A DNA stretch of 64,000 nucleotides from Clostridia bacterium (GTDB taxonomy: Bacteria; Bacillota; Clostridia; Christensenellales; Aristaeellaceae), in NCBI GenBank assembly GCA_017534885.1, contig JAFXVR010000063.1:62001-126000 (forward strand), given 5' to 3'. Position 1 is the stretch's first letter; every line of letters starts with the position of its first letter. The notes below the pieces were generated by a model. It worked only from the letters and a program-made list of their open reading frames with translations. It was not told where the DNA came from and ran no database searches. Positions 36,712 through 47,300 of this stretch are shown piece after piece. Made by a program: the position numbers and the translations under genes.

Positions 36712-38064
36712 ATGCGTCGATTGATGATCGTTCTCCTGACCCTGCTGTGCGCGGCCGCTTTTGCCTGCGCTTCGGCTGAAGGCGGCGCGGGCCTGCTCTG
36801 CGCGGACGGCGCGCCCCTGGGCACCGCGGTGCTCCTGGATGTGGCCGGGGCGAAGGCCCTGCTCACCGCCGCCCCCGTGGCGGACGCCGCCGGACTGACC
36901 GTGGACGGCGCTGCGGTGGACGCGGCCTGGCGGCTGGGGGACACCGGCCTGACGCTGCTGATGGCCGACGGCGCTGCCCTGACTCCCCTGCCCCTGGCCT
37001 CCGCCGGCGCGCTGCCGGCTAAGGCGGTGGGCTGGCGCGCGGACGGCGGGCTGCTGAACGTGCCCGTCAGCCGGGTGGCGATGGTGGACGGCCTGGTAGT
37101 GCTGACCGCGGACGAGGGCCTGCTGCCCGGCGCGGCGCTGCTGACAGCTGAAGGCGAGCTCTGCGGCATCAGCCAGGCCACCCTCACCGAGGGCACGGGC
37201 CGATACCTGTGCCTGAGCGCCACCGGCGTCGCCGAAGCACTGCTGAACGCTCCCCGGACCGCGCTGAATGGGGCTCCCGCTGAGCCCGATCCCGGCAAAA
37301 CCCCCGCCGAACCCGAACCCGTGACCGAGCCTGAGCCCGCGCCCAGGGATGACGCCAAGCCCGGCTTCAGCCAGCGGGGCAGCGGCTTCCCGGAGGGCTG
37401 CAATGTCCGCTATGAGGACGGCTTCCTGTACGTGTCCTGGCCTGCTTCCCTGGACGGCTGCACGATCCTGGCCGGCGAGGAGAACAACCAGTATGTGCTG
37501 GTCGCCAATTACCTCCACGAGGAGCGGGAGGCCGTGTTCACCGCGGTGCCCGGCCGCACCTACCGGGTGTGGGTCACCACCGAAGTGCCGGACAGCTTTG
37601 GCTTCAGCCTGGATGACTCCTGCGTCCTGTACATCCCCGACGCGGAGCCCATCAGCCGCTACAGCTACCGCAATGAGGCGCTCTACCTGAGCCTGGTGTC
37701 CTCCGCCCAGCTGCGGCAGCTGAGCGACGCGGAGCTGGCGCCCCGGACGGAGACCATCACCCGCGAGGAGCTGCGCAGCAAGACCCTGCTGCTGCAGGCG
37801 GTGTCCGTGTACGAGGTGACCGAGGAGATCCGGGAGACCCTGACCGCGGTGCTCTTCGCCCCCGACGGCAGCAGCTACGCCACAGCCCCCACCTCCGCCT
37901 TTGTGTACATCCCGGACATCATGGGCGAGGACGCCTGGCACATGGATCTCTCCGACTGCGTGAAAACCTGCGACAACTGGACCAGCCTGCCCTCGGGCAC
38001 CTACACCGTGGTCTATTACATCAACGGTGAAACCGCCGGCGAGGTGCAGTTTGAACTGGAGTGA
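36712..38064 (+). CDS. Secreted protein with degenerate trypsin-like region and C-terminal beta domains
   Basis: A 450-residue exported protein; signal peptide about 1-20. Residues about 25-190 have the rhythm of an HtrA/S1C protease (ALLTAAP, GLVVLTADEGLLPGAALLTAEGELCGIS), but the usual GNSGGP serine site reads LLPGA, so catalytic activity is unlikely. An acidic Pro/Glu linker (about 190-220) leads to two beta-rich domains (about 225-310 and 320-450) that end SGTYTVVYYINGETAGEVQFELE. The start at 36712 has AGGTGAT upstream. The radical SAM gene overlaps its end. The function is unknown and the protease resemblance is my inference. Confidence 0.7.
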   Translation: MRRLMIVLLTLLCAAAFACASAEGGAGLLCADGAPLGTAVLLDVAGAKALLTAAPVADAAGLTVDGAAVDAAWRLGDTGLTLLMADGAALTPLPLASAGALPAKAVGWRADGGLLNVPVSRVAMVDGLVVLTADEGLLPGAALLTAEGELCGISQATLTEGTGRYLCLSATGVAEALLNAPRTALNGAPAEPDPGKTPAEPEPVTEPEPAPRDDAKPGFSQRGSGFPEGCNVRYEDGFLYVSWPASLDGCTILAGEENNQYVLVANYLHEEREAVFTAVPGRTYRVWVTTEVPDSFGFSLDDSCVLYIPDAEPISRYSYRNEALYLSLVSSAQLRQLSDAELAPRTETITREELRSKTLLLQAVSVYEVTEEIRETLTAVLFAPDGSSYATAPTSAFVYIPDIMGEDAWHMDLSDCVKTCDNWTSLPSGTYTVVYYINGETAGEVQFELE

Positions 38065-38935
38065 GTGCAGCCTCTGCCCACGCCGCTGCCGGGCTGAACG
38101 CACGGAGGCGGCGGGGCGCGGCTGGTGCCGTCTGCCCTCGCGTCTGCTCATCGCCCGCCTGGCCCCCCACCTGTGGGAGGAGCCGCCCATCAGCGGAAAG
38201 GGCGGCACGGGCGCGGTCTTCTTCGCGGGCTGCACCCTGCGCTGCCCCTTCTGCCAGAACGCGGACATCAGCCACACCGCTGCCGGGCGTCCCTTCACGC
38301 CCCGGGAGCTTTCGGACGGCCTCAAACGCCTGGCCGACAGCGGCGTGGAGAGCATCTCCTTCATCACCGGCACGCCCTATGTGCCGCTGATCCTGGATAC
38401 TCTCTCCCTCTGGCGGCCGCCCCTGCCCATCGTGTGGAACACCTCCGGCTATGAGACGGTGGAAACCCTGCGCCTGCTGGAGGGCGCGGTGGACGTGTAC
38501 CTGCCCGACCTGAAGCATTTGAGCCCCCGGATGAGCGCCCTGTGCGCCGGCGCGGCGGATTACTTTGACTTCGCGGCTCCGGCCCTGCTGGAGATGGCCC
38601 GGCAGCAGCCCGTCAACGAAAACCTGCCCTCGGGCGTGCTGAAGCGCGGGCTGATCATCCGCCACCTGATCCTGCCCGGGCTGACCTCTGAGAGCGTCGC
38701 CCTGCTGGACTGGCTGAAGGAGCATCTCCCGGACCGGCCCGTCAGCCTGATGCGCCAGTACACCCCCCTGCACGTGGAGGCCATCCCCGGCCTCAACCGC
38801 CGCCTGACGCCCCGGGAATACCGCCGCGTCCGGGAGCACATGCTTTCCCTCGGGCTCACCGGCTATGAGCAGGAAGCCGGCTCAGCCGACGAGGCCTTCA
38901 TTCCCCTGTTCAATGATGACGCAAGCTTTGTCTGA
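38027..38935 (+). CDS. PflX-like radical SAM protein (PflA homolog, COG1313 type)
   Basis: Radical SAM enzyme of the group related to pyruvate formate-lyase activating enzyme. The cluster motif CTLRCPFCQN (C-x3-C-x2-C) is at about residue 69, preceded by a Cys-rich N-terminus (CSLCPRRCRAE) and GTGAVFFAGC. Other segments: NTSGYETVETLRLL, VDVYLPDLKH and LIIRHLILPG. The substrate of this subgroup is not established. The start is uncertain: GTG 38027 overlaps the previous gene by 38 bases, and a TTG at 38051 has GAGGTG just upstream. Confidence 0.88.
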   Translation: MKPPARCSLNWSECSLCPRRCRAERTEAAGRGWCRLPSRLLIARLAPHLWEEPPISGKGGTGAVFFAGCTLRCPFCQNADISHTAAGRPFTPRELSDGLKRLADSGVESISFITGTPYVPLILDTLSLWRPPLPIVWNTSGYETVETLRLLEGAVDVYLPDLKHLSPRMSALCAGAADYFDFAAPALLEMARQQPVNENLPSGVLKRGLIIRHLILPGLTSESVALLDWLKEHLPDRPVSLMRQYTPLHVEAIPGLNRRLTPREYRRVREHMLSLGLTGYEQEAGSADEAFIPLFNDDASFV

Positions 38936-38949
38936 CATTCGGAGGAAAA

Positions 38950-39735
38950 GTGTACTGCCACTACTGTAAAGCCCGCATCGACAGCGACAGCCTGTACTGC
39001 AAACACTGCGGCCGCCAGGTGGTGCTGGACTCGGAACAGATGCTGCGCCCGGTGAAGCGCCGCCGCCGTCCCTGGGTGGCAATCCTGATTCTGCTGCTGC
39101 TGGCGGCCCTGGCCGCGGGCGGCGGGTTTGCGGTGTCGAAGTTCATGCCGGAGCTGATCCCCACCCTCCTGCAGAAGGCAGGCCTGGGGGACGCCGAAGG
39201 CCCCGACGTGCTGCCCACCATCGCCCCCGCGCCCACCCTGGTGCCCGAGGCCGGCCGCGTCGCCGCCACCGCCGAGCCCAGCCGCACGCCCCGGCCCGTC
39301 AGCATCAGCAACAACAAGATCGTCACCGAAAGCGCCTACCGGGGCGTCTGTCCGGTGAAGGTCAAGGCGGTGGGCGGCAACATGCTGGTGGTGCTGGTCT
39401 ACGACCGGGCGCCCGACCATTCCGACGAGGCCCGGGAGCCCCTCGACCCCGCCTTCGCCCCCGAGAGCGACAGCATCGCCTTCTATGTGGAAGCCGGCAA
39501 GTCCGCTCAGGTGAACGTGCCCATCGGCGTGTACCGCCTCTACTACGCCTGCGGCACCGAGTACTATGGCCGGAACAGCCTCTTCGGCGCCTCCACCCGC
39601 CGCTACGTCCTGGACGGCAGCTGGATCGTCTGCGCCCGCAACGGCAAGACCTACGCCGGAGTCAACCTGGTGCTCCGCGCCAAGGGCGGTGAGGGAGTGA
39701 CGGCGGTGACGGCGGCAAGGTTTCCGCAGGAGTAG
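38950..39735 (+). CDS. Zinc-ribbon membrane protein
   Basis: A 261-residue protein starting with GTG, preceded by GGAGG. Residues 2-22 form a zinc ribbon (YCHYC...YCKHC). A basic stretch and one transmembrane helix (about 41-66) follow, then a Pro/Ala/Thr linker and an extracellular beta-rich domain (about 110-255) with ESAYRGVCPVKVKAVGG and YRLYYACGTEYYG. Zinc ribbon plus single TM plus external domain is a recurring design in Clostridia, thought to involve envelope sensing, but this external domain is unfamiliar to me. It lies 14 bases after the radical SAM gene. Confidence 0.8.
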   Translation: MYCHYCKARIDSDSLYCKHCGRQVVLDSEQMLRPVKRRRRPWVAILILLLLAALAAGGGFAVSKFMPELIPTLLQKAGLGDAEGPDVLPTIAPAPTLVPEAGRVAATAEPSRTPRPVSISNNKIVTESAYRGVCPVKVKAVGGNMLVVLVYDRAPDHSDEAREPLDPAFAPESDSIAFYVEAGKSAQVNVPIGVYRLYYACGTEYYGRNSLFGASTRRYVLDGSWIVCARNGKTYAGVNLVLRAKGGEGVTAVTAARFPQE

Positions 39736-40070
39736 AGCGGTTAGCGGTTAGCTTTAGTTTAGCGGACTGGGGGCAGGAGGTTGGAGGTTGGAGGTTATCA
39801 ACTTCCAGGCTTCTGTCTTGCCTGAAGAGCGCTCAGAATCCAGCCGAACACGCCCGCCTCCTCCTATGCCCCGCAGGGCATTTCACGTGCCGCCAGGCGC
39901 ATTTCATTCCGTCTCCCCCGCGACAGAATGAAAAGCGCTTCGCGCATGAAAAGGCTTCGCCATGAAATCTCGCTTCGCTCCATGAAATGGCTTTGCCATG
40001 ATTTCAACCTTCAACCTCCGCTGTCATTCTAAAACTCCTCACTCCTCACTCCTCACTCAGCCCACCGCTC
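39733..40070. repeat. ATTTCAT hairpin array 3 with flanking 7-bp repeats
   Basis: GGTTAGCGGTTAGC and GGAGGTTGGAGGTTGGAGG units lead into a block (39784-39893) nearly identical, inverted, to the one beside array 1. The hairpin array itself (39865-40003) follows, with GGCttcGCC, CGCttcGC and GGCtttGCC spacers, then TTCAACC and CTCACTC heptamers up to hisC. Some heptamers have decayed to ATGAAAA. Confidence 0.85.
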
Positions 40071-40088
40071 CCCCCCAAGGAGGCTCCC

Positions 40089-41141
40089 ATGTACGAAAGC
40101 TCCCTCGCCCTTGCCCTCGTGCCCTACACGGCCGGGGAACAGCCGAAAAATCAGCGGCTGATCAAGCTGAACACCAATGAGAATCCCTATCCGCCCTCGC
40201 CCAGGGTGGCGGAGGCGCTGGCGGCGGGCTACGCAAGCCTGCGGCTTTATCCGGACGCGGAGGCCACCGCGGTGCGCGAGGCCATTGCGGGGCGGGAGGG
40301 GCTCTCTCCGGCGCAGGTCTTCTGCGGCAACGGCTCGGACGAGGTGCTGGCCTTTGCTTTCGCGGCGCTGTTCGCGGGCAAGATCCTCGCCGCGCCGGAC
40401 GTCACCTACTCCTTCTACCCGGTCTACAGCCAGCTCTTCGGCGTGGACTACCGGACGGTGCCCCTGCGGGAGGACTTCACGGTGGATGTGGAAGGGCTGA
40501 TGCAGGGTTGCCCGGTGGTGCTGGCCAACCCCAACGCGCCCACGGGCCGCTTCCTGCCCATCGCGGAGATCGAGCGCCTGGCCGCCCACACCCGGGAGGC
40601 CGGGGAGGCCCTGCTGGTGGACGAGGCCTATGCCGCCTTCGCCCCGGAGACCGCCCGCCGCCTGCTGGAGGGCTATGACAACCTGCTGATTGTGCGCACC
40701 CTGTCCAAGAGCCACGCCTTAGCCGGCCTGCGCCTGGGCTATGCCTTAGGCTCTGAGCGCCTGATCGACGCCCTGCGCCGCGTCCGCGATTCCTTCAACA
40801 GCTATCCGGTGGACCGCCTGGCCCAGCTGGCCGGGGCCGCCGCCGTCCGGGACGACGCCTACACGGCGGAGAAGGTGAAGCTGGTCTGCCAGGCCCGGGA
40901 CTGGACCGCCGAGGCTCTCCGCGCCCGGGGCTGGGAGGTGCTGCCCTCCGCCACCAACTTCCTCTTTGTGAAGGCCGCCCCCGCCGACGCCGCCCCCGTC
41001 CAGCGCCGCCTGCGCGAGAAGGGCATCCTCGTGCGCCACTTCGCCTCCGGCCGCCTGAAGCCCTGGCTGCGCATTTCCATCGGGACGATGGAGGAGATGG
41101 AGCGGGTGGTGGAGGAGATGGGGGAGGCGGAAGGCCGCTGA
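40089..41141 (+). CDS. hisC: Histidinol-phosphate aminotransferase HisC
   Basis: PLP enzyme converting imidazole acetol phosphate to histidinol phosphate. It has 350 residues. LNTNENPYPPSP at the start, NPNAPTG for substrate binding, VDEAYAAF with the PLP-contacting Asp, and the Schiff-base lysine Lys207 in RTLSKSHALAGLRLGYA are intact. RISIGTMEEMERVV near the end has the carboxylate-binding Arg. AAGGAGG lies 6 bases upstream. It is monocistronic, far from hisF/hisH and on the other strand, with a terminator at 41204. Confidence 0.95.
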   Translation: MYESSLALALVPYTAGEQPKNQRLIKLNTNENPYPPSPRVAEALAAGYASLRLYPDAEATAVREAIAGREGLSPAQVFCGNGSDEVLAFAFAALFAGKILAAPDVTYSFYPVYSQLFGVDYRTVPLREDFTVDVEGLMQGCPVVLANPNAPTGRFLPIAEIERLAAHTREAGEALLVDEAYAAFAPETARRLLEGYDNLLIVRTLSKSHALAGLRLGYALGSERLIDALRRVRDSFNSYPVDRLAQLAGAAAVRDDAYTAEKVKLVCQARDWTAEALRARGWEVLPSATNFLFVKAAPADAAPVQRRLREKGILVRHFASGRLKPWLRISIGTMEEMERVVEEMGEAEGR

Positions 41142-41203
41142 AGCACTGGCCGCTGACCGGGGCATGAAAAGCGCCGCCCCCTGCTGCCGAACAGCAAAAG
41201 ACA

Positions 41204-41236
41204 GGAGCAGGCCCTTTGACAGGCCTGCTCCTTTGT
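41204..41236 (+). terminator. Terminator of hisC
   Basis: GGAGCAGGCC/GGCCTGCTCC, a 10-bp perfect stem, is followed by TTTGTGTT. Confidence 0.85.
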
Positions 41237-41329
41237 GTTGGCCCCGCGCCGGACTTATGGAGGGGCGGGGGGCGAGAGATTTTGCCAGAATGCTGATACC
41301 GTCAACGCGATTTCAGATCAGGCCTCTCC

Positions 41330-41354
41330 GGAACTGACGAAAGTCGTCAGTTCC
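41330..41354 (-). terminator. Stable hairpin after the giant surface protein gene
   Basis: An 11-bp perfect stem GGAACTGACGA/TCGTCAGTTCC with a 3-base loop, 14 bases beyond the stop. No U-tract, so it is more likely a 3' stabiliser or factor-dependent end. Confidence 0.5.
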
Positions 41355-41368
41355 TCCCCAGAACGGTG

Positions 41369-44300
41369 TTACTTTGACAGAAATACATTCAGATAGTAAT
41401 ACCGCACAGCACTCTCCTTCATAGTGAAATGGTACATTGCTAGATAACGTGTCCCCGATTCCGGTACTTTCTTCACTGTTAGCTTCACCTGTAACACACC
41501 GTTCTTGAGGTTGTCGTCAACTACCTGTCTCGCTTCAAGCCAGTCTCGCGGCGATATGGGATCGTAGCCGTAGTAACCAAAGTTCGCTATACCATTTACT
41601 TCGTAAGGATCGAGTACCTGGTTGTACGCAAACTTGCCATAAGTGCGTATGACCAACCTGAAGACATCACCGACTTTTGTGGTGCTTGGCAGATCGTAGC
41701 TGGGCATATTGTTGCGCGCAGGAGTTGCCAGCTTGTGCCAGTACCCGTTGTCGTCAACCAGGTATAATTCATATTCTTGTGCATCCGACGTGGTTTTGCC
41801 GGTCATGGTAACGGTCAGCTCGTATTTTGTCAGATGATCTTCCTCGTTCCTGAAAGTGAATTTCGTAGAATATGTAATCCCGGCACCAGGTACCTTGACC
41901 AAAGTGAGCTGCCATGTGGTTTTACCCACATCTCCGCTTGACTTGTCCCACCGGAGCCAGTCAGAGGGGGTGTTGTAAGGTATGGGCGTGGCATCCCACA
42001 GCGTCCACTTCACATTGGAATCGATCGAGAAGGATCGTGTTTCATTTGCATAAGCAAACTTTGAGAAAACTGCGGTTCCGCTGGTGACATCCGTTCCGAA
42101 CAGCTCATCAGTAATCCTGAACTCCGCCTCCACAGTGATCAGCAGCTCTGCATAGACATCTGACCCGTCTGTTGAGATGGCGCGAACTTTGGTGCAACCT
42201 CCGCCTACGATGGTGATTACGCCATTGGACACGGTGGCGACCGAGGAATTCGACGTCTCCCAGCGGACGGTTTTGTTGATGGCCGTGGAGGGGCTTACGA
42301 CAGCCCTGATCGTCTTGGTGTCGCCGACCTTCATCGAAACGTTCGCATAGCTGTTGGGCTGCGTCAGCTGGGTGTTCCCTTCCATCAGGACGATCGATTC
42401 AACCTTCTGTTCGTCTTCGATGACCGTAACGTTACAGGTGGCTTCCTTGTTCCCGTCTGCTGTGGTGACGGTGATGACTGCGGTTCCTTTGCCCTTTGCG
42501 CGGATATAGCCATCGGAATAAACCGCCACGCTCGTATTGCTTGAAGACCAGGTAACGTTCTGATTCGCCGCGTTGCTGGGCAGCACCTGATAACTCAGCG
42601 GCGTGGTTCCGCCTACGGACAGTTCCGCCTCGGTTTTTGAGAGGCTGACGCCGGTGACGGCAATCCTGCCATCCTGGGGAATGGTCACCGATTTGGTCAC
42701 CGTGCCGCAGGTGAAGGTGACTGTGCCGCTCCGGCTGGCCGTGCTCGTGTTCTCGTCAAGGCTGACCGTGATGTACATGCTGCCGCTGCCGGCCGTGGCG
42801 CTGAGATGAATCCAGGTCTTGTTGGCCGTTGCGGTCCAGGGGCCGTTGGCAAGCACCTCAATCTCACCGCTGCTGTAGGTCGCGTTCAGCGAATATGCTT
42901 CCATATACATCCGGATGGCCTTGCTGATGGCGCTGTTGGCATCGTTATAGACTTCCACCCAGAAGTAGTAGGCGCTGCCCGGCGTTAGCCCGCTGACGGT
43001 TACGCTTCCCGCCTGCGCGCTCACGTCCGCGTACGCGGTGTCCGGCCTGGTGCTGGTCGCGCTGTAATAGACGCGGCAGCCCGTCGCGTTCGGGCAGTAT
43101 TCCCATCCGACAATGGCAAACTCCTTGTCGGTGGTGATGACCGGAACGGGCGTATCCAGGTACGTCGACCCGCCAACAGTGGACATCAGCACGTAATTGC
43201 CCGTATGGCCATTCATATTGGCGTTCCGGGGCAGAACCCAGACCCGGTAATCCTTCTGCTCTGTCAGACCTGTGATCGTACACGTCAGGCCGGTCACGGC
43301 GGGGCATTCATGATAGGTTTCAATGTTTCCCTCGGTATAGTACACCACGTACTCTGTCGCGTTGGGGGCCGCGTCCCAGGTCAGGCTGATACTGGTTTCC
43401 GTGGCCTCCGTCTGCCTGATGTTTGTGACTTCCCCAACTTCGCCTGTGCCGGTTACCTTCACAGTAAAGCTTCTGGTGATATTGGAGCCATCTGTTGTGG
43501 TGGCCGTGATGGTGGCTGTTCCGGCGCTCTTGGCCGTGACGGTGCCTGTCCACCTGCTGACCGTGGCAACCGAGGTGTTGCTGGACGTCCACTTCGGCGC
43601 GGGGTCATAGCCGCTGGAAGACGGCGAATAAGTGAAGTCGATCTTTTGCTTTTCACCGGCGTTCATGTTGAGGGTGGACGGGACATTCAGCGTGAAGGAT
43701 GTAACCCTATTCGGAGCGGTGCCGGTCGTTGTAACGCGGAAGCTTCTTTCCACCAATACTTCGTTCTTGTAATCCTTCGGGTTGATGCTCACTTCGTATT
43801 CTGTTCCGGCAGTAAGGTTTGTCAGGGTTAAGGCATTCAGTTGTTCCGGTGCCAATTCGCCATAGTACGTCCATGAATCAGGGTAGTTATTTGTTTTGAA
43901 ATAATAGATATCGTACTTATATACATAAGGAACCCCGTTCCATGTCAGGGTAAATCCCTGGTTGGTGATGTTTGACGACTTGAAATTGAACAGATCATAG
44001 GTGTAGAAGTTTCTGGGGTCTTTGAATACCACTTTTCCTTTGGCGGACTGACTGTTGTATTCGTCGGCACTTGCTTTGGCCTTCACATACAGATACCATT
44101 CTTCATGGAATGTTCCAAAGTTTGCTTCGTAATAAGTATTCGTTGTGGTTGTTGCAAGCGTTGGATCAGGACTCTCATCGGAGTTGGCATCGCGTGCAGT
44201 TATCCAGTATATTTCATAGAAGTCTGCGCCGTATACGGGATCCCACTCCACCTTGCCGGAGATGCCGGCGCCATATTCGACAATCCGCACATTCGGCGTG

Positions 44301-47300
44301 CGGAGGCTGCACTGAACCTCCACGGAGTCTGTGAAGCTGCCGTCATCGGTGGTTGCAATGATATTCACATCGCCAAACCCGACAAACGATACGATGCCGT
44401 CATCGGTGACCGTAGCGATATTGGGATTTTCGGATGTCCAGTGAACCTTCTTGTTTGTCGCGTTACTGGGAAAGACAGTGGCGCGGAACTGTTCAACGGA
44501 TTCAGGATAGAAATTGTAGGGATCTCTCATATCAATACGGACGCCTGTCACCGCCACCGGGTTCTGCACTGTGATGACGCAGGTATCAGTCTTTTCGCCG
44601 TCCACCGATTTCACCGTGATGGTTGCGGTGCCGGCAGCCTTTGCGGTGACTGTGCCGTTGCTGACAGTGGCCACAGCGGTATTGCTGCTGCTCCAGGTAA
44701 CGCTCTTGTCGGTCGCCGTCTGGGGATTGACCGTTGCGGTGAGGCTCAGGGTTTCACCGGGCAGCATCGTCTTTTCACCGTAATTCAGGTTTACGCTCTC
44801 CACATGGATGGTATCGCGGACATACGCATAGAAGAACGTGCACCGTTCATCCTGCGGCGGAACCCATTTCGTTCCTGAATCCTGGGCATAGTCCCTTTCG
44901 GTCTGTGAATGCTCCCATATGGTAAACCTGTATGAATTGCCCGCCTCAATTTTGCAGTAATTCCTCGTCGGGGAAACAAGGAAACTGCTGCCAGAAGACC
45001 ACGCCCATGTCCCAATTCTCGTCCAGGCGCCATTTACCAGTTTATCTTGGCGCACATAGAAATACGGGTCGTCACTGCGCACCTTGCCCAATGTAACCGT
45101 ATAAGCTTGCTCGTTGATAACAGCAGGATTAGCTGCGGTCGTGCCCTGGAACAGCGCGGTATTGATGGACAGCCCCTGCTCGATATTGCTCTGCACCACA
45201 TGGATGACTTCAGACGTTGCGCTGTTGGCTACCGTGACTTCTGCCGTGCGCTCAAGGCCGGTATTGTTTCTGGCCGCCCTGAGGGTCAGCTTGGAGCCGG
45301 AAACGCTCACGGTCAGCCAGGCGGCGTCGGATGTGGCGTTCCACGAGCGCTCAGAAGTGACCGTAAAGGTCTTTGTGGCGGCCGGCGGCGTATAGATGAT
45401 CCAGTACGCTTCACTCAGGGTCAGATCAGGAGACAGCTGGTCATCAGGAATCAGCGTCACGGTCGCCGCGTTGGTATAGGCATATTTCCCGTCCAGCCCG
45501 GTCAGGCGGCAGCGGTATTTGCGCCCGTCCTGCGCGCTGCCCATGCTGAAGCTGAAGCTGGCCTTGTTATAGCCCGTGGACGAGCAGTCCTTCCAGCTCT
45601 TGTCGTCCGCCGTCCACTGCCACTGGTAGGCCTTGACAGCCAAGGCGGTGACGCTCAGGGTGACCGTCTTGCCCTGAGCCACAGACTGGCTCTGCGGATG
45701 TTCGGTCACCGTCGCCGCGGCCTGGACGGTGGCCACATTGGTGTAGACATCCTTGCCGTCCAGACCGGTCAGGCGGCAGCGGTACTGCCGGCCGTGGTAG
45801 CCTTCCACCATCTTGAACGGCAGGGAGTCGGTGTTGTAGCCGGTGCTGCTGTTGTTCTTCCAGGTCTGGCCGCCGTCGGCGGAGAACTGCCACTGATAGG
45901 CCTTCACGGCGGACGCGGTGACCGTCAGGGTCACGACCGCGCCGATCCTGGCGGACTGGGACTTGGGATGTACGGTCACCGTGGCCGCGGCCTGGACGGT
46001 GGCCACGTCGGTGTAGACATCCTTGCCGTCCAGACCGGTCAGGCGGCAGCGGAACTGCCGGCCGTGGTAGCCCTTCGCCATCGTGAACGACAGGGAAGCG
46101 GTGTTGTAGCCGCTGCTGCTGTTGTCCTTCCAGGTATTGCCGCTGTCGGCGGAGAACTGCCACTGATAGGCCTTCACGGCGGACGCGGTGACCGTCAGGG
46201 TCACTGCCGCGCCGATCTTGGCAGACTGGGACTTGGGATGCACGGTCACCGTGGCCGCAGCCTGGATGGTGGCGGCCTTGGTATACTTCACATTGCCGCT
46301 GGTGCCCGTCACCTCGCAGCGGTACTTCCGTCCATGGAAAACCTCCGTCATCTTGAAGGAGAGGGTATCGGTATTGCAGCCGCTGCCGGTGTTGTTCTTC
46401 CATGTCTGGCCGCCGTCGGTGGAATACTGCCACTGATAGCTCTTCACGCCCGTGGCCGTCACCTTCAGCGTCACGGTCGCGCCAATCTTCGCGGTCTGGC
46501 TGGCCGGATGGCCCGTGATGACGGGATTGTCCGAAGCCGTCAGCGACGCACTGTCCGTGTAGACGGCATTGCCGTCATCGTCCGTCAGCCGGCAGCGGTA
46601 CTTCCGCCCGATCTGCACCGCTGTCGCTGTGAAGGAGAAGGTCGGCGTATTATAGCCCGCGCCGGTGTTGTTCTTCCATGCCTGCCCGCCATCGGTGGAA
46701 TACTGCCACTGATAGCTCTTGACGCCTATCGCCTCCACGGTCAGCGTCACTTTGTCGCCCGCATTGACGGCCTGGCTCCTGGGATGGGTCAGGATTGCGA
46801 TGCCGGTGACAAGCAGGGCGGGATTGGTGTAAATCACCGTGCCGTCCGCGCCGGTCAGCTGGCAGCGGTACTGCCTGCCGTTGAAGGCCGCCGTCATGGC
46901 AAAGGCAAAGGTCGCCTTGTTATAGCCTGTGCCGGTGTTGTTGGTCCAGGTCTGGCCGTCCCTGGTCCACTGCCACTGATAGGCTTTGACACCCACGGCC
47001 TTCACGGTGAAGATGGCGTTCTCGCCCACCTTCACGGACTGGCTTGCAGGGTGCGCCACAACGCCCACGCCCGTGTACAGGAAGGCGGGATCGGTATACT
47101 TCACCGCGCCGTTCTGAGCTGTCAGCTGGCAGCGGTACTGCCTGCCGTTGAAGGCCGCCGTCATACTGAAGGCGAAGGTCGCCTTGTTGTAGCCCGTGCC
47201 GGTGTTATTGTTCCAGGTTTTGCCATCCTTGGACCACTGCCACTGATAGGTCTTGACGCCCACGGCCACCACGCTCAGGCTGACGGTCTTGCCCGCGCTC

